Position numbers and translations under genes: made by a program. DNA of 20,046 bases, taken from positions 1 to 20,046 of the forward strand of contig CAZHDI010000053.1 in assembly GCA_964531285.1 (NCBI GenBank), written 5' to 3'. Origin of the DNA: CAZHDI01 sp964531285 (lineage in GTDB: Bacteria; Pseudomonadota; Alphaproteobacteria; JAJFIK01). Below are positions 14,314 through 20,046 of this stretch, piece after piece (positions within the stretch are counted from its first letter, which is position 1; each line of letters opens with the position of its first letter). Below the pieces are notes generated by a model that saw nothing but the letters and a program-made list of their open reading frames with translations, was not told the origin of the DNA and searched no databases.

Positions 14314-15696
14314 TTAGTGTTGGTGATGATGGTGCAGTGTCGGATTATCCAGGCGCTGAAGAACGGCATCGGAGAGATGACCGATCCCCCAACGGGCGGC
14401 ATCCTCATAATACGCGTTCGATTTGGGCTGATCGTCAGGCACCTTGCGGTAGTCCGCTTTGGGCGCGCATTTCTTGCTTTTGTCTGATGGATTGAGCAGC
14501 ACACCCAAATTATAGGCCGCAAGAGCGCTGCGCTGCCGGTAAGCTTCCTCATACCAGCGCACGGCGCGGTATTCGTCCGCAGGGACACCAACTCCGCAGG
14601 CATACATGTAGCCGAGTGTGGTCTGACTGTGCTCGTCCCCCGACAGGGCGGCGAGGCGGATCAGCATGACGAGTTCATAGGGACGCAAACGGCCCGAGGG
14701 GTACCAGAAATTCGCCCCCTGAAAATCCTCGATTGCGCTCAGCGTATAGCCGCCGATATCGTCATCGATCGGACCGGTGTAGAAGCGCAGCGCCTTCAAG
14801 GCGAACTGGATATTGCGCGGACGCAGGTCTTCAATCCGGTGCAGTGCCAGTTCCCAACGGCCATTGACCGGGCATTCGTCCGTATACCGACCGAGGGGCC
14901 CGGCGATCCCGTTGGCATAGACCTCGAACGGCGGGATCCAGGCCTTGGCGCGTTCATGGGCCAATTGGCCCATGCTGGTGACCTGCGAATTGGGCAGGTC
15001 CCGCGTGCGCAGCAGATAAAATTCCAACTTCTGACGCAGATCGGTCGCATAGGGATGACCGGCCAGTTCCGCCAGATAGTAGAACGTCATCGCCTCAAGG
15101 GGATTGCGCGCCAGATCGCCGGCCGCCTTGCGCACCACCGGCGCCCGCTCCGCCTCCCGGAAGATCTTGAGTAGATCGAATTCAGGCTCGCGGTCGGTGG
15201 CCGCCAGTCCGACCCGCTTGACGCTGGGATCGTAAAGCTCGCCGAGGCGGGCAAAGCCCGACGGTCCGCGGCACGCAAAAATATAGGTAATCCGGTTGAA
15301 GGCTTCCGCCCGGTCCGGCGTGCTGAGCCGGTCGAACATTTGACTGCGCTTCTGATACGCGGTCGCGTAGACATCGCTCTTGAACCGCTCGATGGCGTCT
15401 TTGGAGGTTCCCAAGAGGCGCAGATTGACCGATGCCATGTAGCACCAGACATAGGCTTCGATGGGATCGGCGGAACTGCCCTTACCGTCCGAATAGCGCC
15501 GGCATAGCTCCGCCTGCGCCATAACATCGTGCTCGGTCCAGGCCGCCCGGCGCAGCAACCGGTGCTGACGTTCCGGCTTCACCGCATTCATGGCATCGAC
15601 GAAATCGGCATGCGCAGGCGTGACCGCCCCGCACAGCCCGATCAGCCCGGCGAGCACGCCCGCCAGCAAAACGGCGTACACACCCCGCCGCGCCAT
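14314..15696 (-). CDS. Secreted Sel1-repeat / peptidoglycan-binding protein with histidine tail
   Basis: A 460-residue exported protein. The signal peptide MARRGVYAVLLAGVLAGLIG ends near AHA-DF (30). A Sel1-like repeat at about 58-92 (AELCRRYSDGKG, then EAYVWCYMAS) precedes an alpha-helical region; a peptidoglycan-binding type 1 motif at about 294-327 reads IQFALKALRFYTGPIDDDIG, then TLSAIEDFQ. Further Sel1 units (about 346-402) carry TLGYMYACGVGVPADEYRAV. The C terminus is LHHHHQH (454-460). Sel1 repeats mediate protein contacts and the PG-binding motif anchors to murein, suggesting a periplasmic scaffold. Start: Met at 15696 has AGGAAG just upstream (15701-15706); an in-frame Met at 15732 or 15807 would only add residues before the signal peptide. 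It is probably co-transcribed with the beta-helix gene 68 bp downstream. Confidence 0.85.
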   Translation of the reverse strand: MARRGVYAVLLAGVLAGLIGLCGAVTPAHADFVDAMNAVKPERQHRLLRRAAWTEHDVMAQAELCRRYSDGKGSSADPIEAYVWCYMASVNLRLLGTSKDAIERFKSDVYATAYQKRSQMFDRLSTPDRAEAFNRITYIFACRGPSGFARLGELYDPSVKRVGLAATDREPEFDLLKIFREAERAPVVRKAAGDLARNPLEAMTFYYLAELAGHPYATDLRQKLEFYLLRTRDLPNSQVTSMGQLAHERAKAWIPPFEVYANGIAGPLGRYTDECPVNGRWELALHRIEDLRPRNIQFALKALRFYTGPIDDDIGGYTLSAIEDFQGANFWYPSGRLRPYELVMLIRLAALSGDEHSQTTLGYMYACGVGVPADEYRAVRWYEEAYRQRSALAAYNLGVLLNPSDKSKKCAPKADYRKVPDDQPKSNAYYEDAARWGIGHLSDAVLQRLDNPTLHHHHQH

Positions 15697-16097
15697 CCCG
15701 CTTCCTGCACTGATCCGGGTCTTGCCGGTCATGACGCCACACCACTCCACGCGCACCGCCCCAACACCGGCGGCCATACTCTCGTGATCGTGCGAAGACC
15801 AACGCATTCACACCCAAATGCGAGGCAGTCATCGGCACGGGTGGCCTATGTCGAAGAAAAGATGAACCCGAATGACAGAAAGGGCGGCCACCACCGAACT
15901 TTCGCATTCCCCCAGTGCAAGATTTTGGAGATGGCGCACACCCGAAGCAAAGCCTATAAAGGAGTAACGCACCTGTTCCGCCGCCTTTAGCGTGTATGGG
16001 TGCACAATGGCGCAGACGACAAAGAGGACGACTCGCCTGGGGGGCATGCGAGAGGTGTGCCACTCCCGGATCGTCCGGCGTGGGGCATTTGCGGGCC
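15697..16097. promoter_or_regulatory. Divergent intergenic region, about 400 bp
   Basis: This region separates the divergent Sel1 gene (minus) and the zinc-ribbon membrane gene (plus) and should hold both promoters. It is less GC-rich than its surroundings between 15840 and 15970. A 19-codon frame at 15931-15990 and a 72-codon minus frame at 15829-16047 lack support. The only clear structured element is the inverted repeat at 15803-15822. Confidence 0.4.
15803..15822. promoter_or_regulatory. Operator-like inverted repeat
   Basis: Perfect arms CGCATT (15803-15808) and AATGCG (15817-15822) with an 8-bp spacer. A third copy of the arm, CGCATTC, lies at 15903-15909. The spacing suits a dimeric regulator acting on the Sel1/beta-helix genes, the divergent gene, or both. 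Confidence 0.35.
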
Positions 16098-17876
16098 ATG
16101 GTCGAAGTCCTGAGAGATCTGTTCACGACCTATAAAACGGGTGACCTGCTTTTCCTGTTTCTGATGATCGTTGGGTCGTTCGAGGTGACGCGTCGGTGCG
16201 CCCGCGGTCTCACCCGTGCCGTGGTGGGGGACGGCGAGCGGGCGCGCCAGATCGGCCTGTCGCCCTATTTCTTCATCCTACTGCCCATCGCCATGCTGCC
16301 GGAGATCATCCTGACCGGCCTGATCATCTATAAGGCCTATTTTCTGATCCCGGACGGCATGGGCGTAACGAGCGAGGGCGGTCTTTATGCGCCATTCGGC
16401 GTGTTCGAACATGAACTGCTGGTCGGGGCCCTGATCGGGGCCGCGCCCCCGGCCCTTGGGCTCATTCTCGGCATCGCGGCGTTGTCGAAACCGATCGGGC
16501 GCAAGATCAAACCCGAAGGCCTGCGCTTCGTTACCCTTACGGCAGCCGCCGCGGGCCTGTCGAGTATCGCCGTCGCGATCGTCATCGCCGTGATGGACGG
16601 CGCCTTCAGCCTCCAGGTTGCGGTGACGTTCCTCGCGATTTTCTTTTTGTTCGGTATCGTCTTTCTGCTGATCGACACCCGGCGGACGATTGCCGACTGC
16701 GAGACTGGCGACAACGAACCCGATCCCGCAACGGGAAATGGACAGGACGGCACATCGGTCGGCGAGCCGGGGAAAGCCGATCCGGACCGGGTGTTCTGGC
16801 CGAAATATGCGTCCTATGTGGTCTTCACCTTCGGCCCGGACGCGCTGGAATACTGGCTGCGCAAGCTGGACTTATGGCCGCCGAAACCCGCCCCTCAACC
16901 GGCCCCGCCGCCTGCCCCGGGGCAAACGGTGTGCCCCGCCTGCGCCAAAGCCATTGCCGGGCCCGCTCCGGTGGTGCACGGAACCTTTCATCAGTGTCCC
17001 CATTGCGGCACGCAGGTGAGCCTGGCTGTCGGACCGGGCGCGACGCATCGGGCGCCGGCCGTCGTCATCAATAACACCAACCAGCAAAGCCAGGTGCAGA
17101 AACCCAGCCAGAAACTGCCCGAACGCGACTGGCTCGGGCTCGACCCGACCCTTGCCGGACCGTCCGCCCTCAAGACCCGCGCCCGGTTCAACACCGATAT
17201 CCATGATTTTCTGGAGGCCGCCACGGCCGCTGTCCATGGTCAGGCGGGCCTGTTGGGCGGACGGCTCGGGCAAACCGGGTCGCCGGCGTCGTCCAAGGCG
17301 GGTGGACGGACCGGAGAGACGCAGGCCAAGCCCAGCCCGAGGCCGTCGGTCTGGTGGACCCTGTTCTGCACCCTTGGACTGCTGACCGCCGTCACCATCC
17401 TGGCGCTCGCGGCGCTGGTGATCACCTATGGCCAGGATGTCGGCTTGAGCCTCGTGGCCCTGGTTCTGGTGCCCGTCCTGTTCACCGCGTCCAAGCTCGG
17501 CGTCGGACGCCAGCTTGTGGCCTTGCGGCTCCTGGTGCTGACCGTCTCGATCCTGATGGCCGTGCCGGTCGTCGCGATTTTCCTGCTGCTGCCCATCGCG
17601 CTGTTCGCGGATCCGTCCGGCAAGATCTTCGATTTCCTGACACCGGACGATCTGGCGCTCATCGAGTCGGTGGCGGATCTCGCGCCCGACCTTGTCGCGA
17701 TCAGCGTCGCGATCCTGGCAACGCTGTTTCTCACCGCTATCGCCTATGCCTTCGCGGCCACCGAGCGCCGTTTGACCAAGGCAGAAGGCATCATCCTGAT
17801 CGGTCTCTACTTCGTCTATGTCACTGTGATGCTGTGGTTTTGGTCGTTCGTGCCGGACAATCCCTTTATTATATGA
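16098..17876 (+). CDS. CaCA-like polytopic membrane protein with lost ion site and central zinc ribbon
   Basis: A 592-residue membrane protein. N-terminal half: about five hydrophobic segments (15-193). A long soluble loop (194-417) has an acidic Gly/Asp stretch, a Pro-rich linker (261-274), a zinc ribbon CPAC...CPHC (Cys279, 282, 300, 303) and an Asn/Gln-rich piece. C-terminal half: about four segments (418-592). By eye it aligns with the CaCA antiporter at 2468-3481. GLS..IAMLPEI (53-70) matches GVS..IAFGTSSPEL with exactly GTS missing. G110-I133 matches its G81-I104 without gaps, but Asn/Ser/Asn are Ala. RRLTKAEG...YFVY (557-574) matches RKLNRIEG...YLVY (305-322). So it looks like a transporter fold without ion binding; this is inference. 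Start 16098 is chosen because residues encoded from 15996 look non-coding; the ribosome site is weak. It is convergent with another membrane gene. Confidence 0.7.
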   Translation: MVEVLRDLFTTYKTGDLLFLFLMIVGSFEVTRRCARGLTRAVVGDGERARQIGLSPYFFILLPIAMLPEIILTGLIIYKAYFLIPDGMGVTSEGGLYAPFGVFEHELLVGALIGAAPPALGLILGIAALSKPIGRKIKPEGLRFVTLTAAAAGLSSIAVAIVIAVMDGAFSLQVAVTFLAIFFLFGIVFLLIDTRRTIADCETGDNEPDPATGNGQDGTSVGEPGKADPDRVFWPKYASYVVFTFGPDALEYWLRKLDLWPPKPAPQPAPPPAPGQTVCPACAKAIAGPAPVVHGTFHQCPHCGTQVSLAVGPGATHRAPAVVINNTNQQSQVQKPSQKLPERDWLGLDPTLAGPSALKTRARFNTDIHDFLEAATAAVHGQAGLLGGRLGQTGSPASSKAGGRTGETQAKPSPRPSVWWTLFCTLGLLTAVTILALAALVITYGQDVGLSLVALVLVPVLFTASKLGVGRQLVALRLLVLTVSILMAVPVVAIFLLLPIALFADPSGKIFDFLTPDDLALIESVADLAPDLVAISVAILATLFLTAIAYAFAATERRLTKAEGIILIGLYFVYVTVMLWFWSFVPDNPFII

Positions 17877-17902
17877 CCGGGCCCTTCATCCTATGACCGG
17901 GC
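17872..17902. repeat. 11-bp direct repeat at the end of the membrane-protein gene
   Basis: TATGACCGGGC occurs at 17872-17882 and 17892-17902 (period 20). The first copy contains the TGA stop. It fills part of the 50-bp space between convergent genes. Confidence 0.6.
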
Positions 17903-17926
17903 GGTTCACGGACGGCAGCACTCCGG

Positions 17927-19027
17927 TCAGTCACCGCCTTCCGTGCCGCCGCCCTCCGAACCGCTCCCGGGACGGCCAAACCTGTGCCGCTGGCATTCGA
18001 CCATTTCCTCACGGACGGTCTTGTACCGCTGCACGATATTGTCCGTGTAATCGTAGCTGTATGGCGTGAAATACGGCTCAGGATCAGCGAGCTTGACCAA
18101 ATGCGCACGCACACTGTCGCGATAGGCATGGGCGACGATCATCGCAATGAGAGACGCCGCGATCCCGCCCGCGATCAAGGCGAGATCGAGACCGCTGGCT
18201 GTCGGCCGGGCCACCGTTCCCATGCCCACCAATTCCAGCCCGAGGGCGCTCAGAGTTTCGGGAAATCCGCGTTCGCCGTTGCCGTTGGCCTGATAAACCA
18301 CCCCGAGCCGGAAGATCACCATGGTCGCAACCAGCGTCAGCGGCGCCATGATAGCGATGAAACGCGGGGAAATGAACGGCAGCTTTAGGACCGAGTTGAT
18401 CTGAAATCCCATCACGAATTGATGGATGCTCACCCGGTGCCAGATCAGATAACCCTCGAGACGCAGGCGCAGCAGCTGGAACAGCGCATCGTCCGAAATC
18501 GGCTTATTGGACTCAAGCGCCCCTTCCGCCGATGCCCCCCGTATCGACAGGATCCGCGCCACCTCATCGTCCAGATAGCGTTCGAAATGCAGATCGAAGA
18601 TCCGCAGGCGGAACGGCAGGCGCATGCGCTGGAAGGCGATGAAAAACAGGATCAGAAGCGGCACCACATAGACCATGGCGGCCTTGATGAGCACGTTCAG
18701 CTCATAGCCGAGGATCCCGCAGATGAAAATCACCATGCCGGCCGAGCAGGCGGCCAACATGCCGATCGCCGCGAGCCAGCTCGTGGACATGATCTCGTGC
18801 TTGAAGGGGTTGGTGAACTCATCGAGCGAGTCGGCCACCCGCAGCCGCGTGGCATCAAGCTCCGCGAACTGGGCTTTCGCGTCATAGGGTACACTGGGAT
18901 CGTATTTACTCGGCGCGGCATCGGGCCCGCCGCGCTCGTGCCCGTTGGTTTTGATGTCGAACTGATCCGGATCGGACAGCTGCTGCCGCGCCTTGCCCGT
19001 CCGGGCGTCCTTCAAACCCCAGTCCAT
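17927..19027 (-). CDS. Four-helix membrane protein of unknown function
   Basis: A 366-residue protein that I do not recognise. A hydrophilic N-terminal region (1-80, with SKYDPSVPYDAKAQ at 40-53) precedes two adjacent membrane segments (about 83-107 and 112-133). A cytosolic-type stretch (134-221) contains LRIFDLHFERYLDDEVARIL and LFQLLRLRLEGYLIWHR. Two further segments lie at about 222-246 and 278-301, and a charged C-terminal tail (302-366) contains DPEPYFTPYSYDYTDN and a Gly/Ser/Glu-rich end. Start: ATG 19027 is preceded by GGGGAAGG; an upstream in-frame Met at 19072 has no such site. It converges on the zinc-ribbon membrane gene with 50 bp between stops; they are not co-transcribed, but the two unknown membrane genes may be related in function. 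Confidence 0.75.
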   Translation of the reverse strand: MDWGLKDARTGKARQQLSDPDQFDIKTNGHERGGPDAAPSKYDPSVPYDAKAQFAELDATRLRVADSLDEFTNPFKHEIMSTSWLAAIGMLAACSAGMVIFICGILGYELNVLIKAAMVYVVPLLILFFIAFQRMRLPFRLRIFDLHFERYLDDEVARILSIRGASAEGALESNKPISDDALFQLLRLRLEGYLIWHRVSIHQFVMGFQINSVLKLPFISPRFIAIMAPLTLVATMVIFRLGVVYQANGNGERGFPETLSALGLELVGMGTVARPTASGLDLALIAGGIAASLIAMIVAHAYRDSVRAHLVKLADPEPYFTPYSYDYTDNIVQRYKTVREEMVECQRHRFGRPGSGSEGGGTEGGD

Positions 19028-19193
19028 GCGCCTTCCCCCGCTTGCCTCGGGCCGGCCGCGCCCGGTGGCCATCCGGTTGCAGCTTATCCCTCATCCACGC
19101 CACACGCGTAAGGATACCGGATGACGGCCCATAAGGGAAACACGTCGGGCCAGTACAGCCTGATGGGTTCGCCCCGGCGAGGGCCAACCTGAG

Positions 19194-19835
19194 TTATTGG
19201 CGCAGGAACTCCGCGTGGATTTCCAGCTCGACCTCATCCCCGATCGCCGGAACGAGATTGTCGAGCCCGAAGGCCGACCGGCTGAAGCTGCCATGTGCCT
19301 CGAAGCCGACCGTATACCGGCCCGTAATCAGATTGTTGGCTCCGCCATTAAAAGTCACATCCAGCGTGACCGGTTGGGTGACGCCCAACAATGTCAGATT
19401 GCCGGTCAGACGGCCGGATTGGTCGCCCGTGATCTCGATGGCGGTGGACCGGAAGACGGCCTGGGGGAACTGCGCCGCGTTGAACCAGTCATCGCCGCGC
19501 AGGGTCTCTTCGAATTCGGGATTGTTCACATCCAGGCTGGCCATATCGATGATGACCTCCAGGCGCGCGGCGTCCGGGGTCTCGGCATCGAAATCAAGCG
19601 CGGCGTCGAAGCTGTTGAACCGGCCGATATATTTGGAAAAGCCCAGATGGTCGATCTTGAACAGCAGCGCGGCGTGGGCCTTATCGAGTTCATAGGCGCC
19701 GGTGCGAAGCGCCTCGGGTTCGGCTTTCACATTGGGGGTGACAAGCGAGGCGCAGGCCCCCAAGGCCAGGATCATCAGACCGGCCAGCGCGGCGCGTGCG
19801 GCCCGTCTGGATCGTATGGAGGCGGTGGCGGTCAT
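19194..19835 (-). CDS. YceI-family lipoprotein
   Basis: A 213-residue YceI-domain protein, an envelope lipocalin-like barrel that in characterised members binds isoprenoid or other amphiphilic lipids. The domain runs from about 45 to 211 with typical patches YELDKAHAALLFKIDHLGFS (48-67), DVNNPEFEETLRGDDWFNAAQFP (102-124, given here as the family DxxNxxRDxHL..WFDAxxxP-like region), LTLLGVTQPVTL (147-158) and GSFSRSAFGLD (182-192). It begins with a signal peptide and a lipobox LGAC, so Cys28 should be lipidated. Unlike most YceI proteins it is a lipoprotein rather than a free periplasmic protein. Start at 19835 is supported by GGGGAGAG just upstream; the Met at 19886 would add residues before the signal peptide. 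Ligand unknown. Confidence 0.93.
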   Translation of the reverse strand: MTATASIRSRRAARAALAGLMILALGACASLVTPNVKAEPEALRTGAYELDKAHAALLFKIDHLGFSKYIGRFNSFDAALDFDAETPDAARLEVIIDMASLDVNNPEFEETLRGDDWFNAAQFPQAVFRSTAIEITGDQSGRLTGNLTLLGVTQPVTLDVTFNGGANNLITGRYTVGFEAHGSFSRSAFGLDNLVPAIGDEVELEIHAEFLRQ

Positions 19836-20046
19836 GGCGGCTCTCCCCTGCTCTGCCGGTGCGGAAATATCTCCGGCTGAAGGCATAGCAGATTGGCCGC
19901 GTCCCGCCCATCACAGGCTTATGACACGGCGGCCACCGTCACAGGCACACCCGCCTTTTGATTGATCAAGGGGTGTGGTGTGTGTGGTGGGGGGATTGGT
20001 GTGGTGTGTTTGGAGGATTTGCGGATGGGGGGCGGTCTTGATTTGG
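19836..20046. other. Upstream region of the YceI gene and G/T-rich window end
   Basis: The part to about 19960 is ordinary upstream sequence for the YceI gene. A palindrome TTGATCAA lies at 19962-19969. The last 77 bases (19970-20046) are almost only G and T on the plus strand. On the minus strand one frame is open from the edge to a TGA at 19966-19968, giving 26 Pro/His/Thr/Asn-rich codons. This could be the end of a truncated gene, but C/A-rich sequence rarely forms stops, so it is not called. Confidence 0.35.

Noticed and set aside
15931..15990. 19-codon leader-like open frame
   Set aside because: GGAG directly abuts the ATG and there is no attenuator-type codon run; chance is the simpler explanation.
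15829..16047. 72-codon minus-strand gene with a hydrophobic start
   Set aside because: No Shine-Dalgarno before its ATG, and it lies in the divergent promoter region.

Overview
This window looks like chromosomal DNA of a GC-rich alphaproteobacterium. The basis is the high-GC codon usage and the protein types: an IlvA with a C-terminal ACT domain, a ThiO-like oxidase, an IVD-like acyl-CoA dehydrogenase, Sel1/peptidoglycan-binding secreted proteins and a YceI lipoprotein. I cannot name the genus. The sequence is draft: a run of exactly 100 N (7836-7935) is a scaffold gap, flanked on both sides by copies of one short tandem repeat. I see no tRNA, rRNA, CRISPR array, insertion sequence or phage gene.

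Left part (1-6.0 kb): a plus-strand enolase-superfamily gene that has lost several catalytic residues meets, tail to tail across a hairpin, a run of four minus-strand genes read in the order ilvA - thiO - Ca2+/cation antiporter - acyl-CoA dehydrogenase. Their gaps are 50-78 bp, so they may form one operon for amino-acid and short-chain acyl catabolism. Middle part (6.0-10.3 kb): three plus-strand genes for a small four-cysteine exported protein, a PlsC-like acyltransferase and a single-chain ABC exporter. The last two are separated by the gap and by an unusually repeat-rich intergenic region of about 490 bp.

Right part (10.3-15.7 kb): five minus-strand genes, several exported or membrane-bound. 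They are a 101-residue secreted protein, a cysteine-rich YkgJ-like protein, a membrane-anchored SppA/ClpP-fold serine peptidase (SDH type), a secreted beta-helix protein with a 19-histidine segment, and a secreted Sel1/peptidoglycan-binding protein that itself ends in a histidine cluster. The last two are adjacent and may work together in the envelope. Two look-alike intrinsic terminators punctuate this strand.

Far right (16.1-20 kb): two convergent membrane-protein genes and a YceI-family lipoprotein. The first membrane protein (16098-17876) is the most interesting item. Its ends align by eye with the Ca2+/cation antiporter encoded at 2468-3481, but the ion-binding residues are deleted or replaced and a zinc ribbon sits in a long central loop. 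It may be a transporter-fold protein converted to another role.
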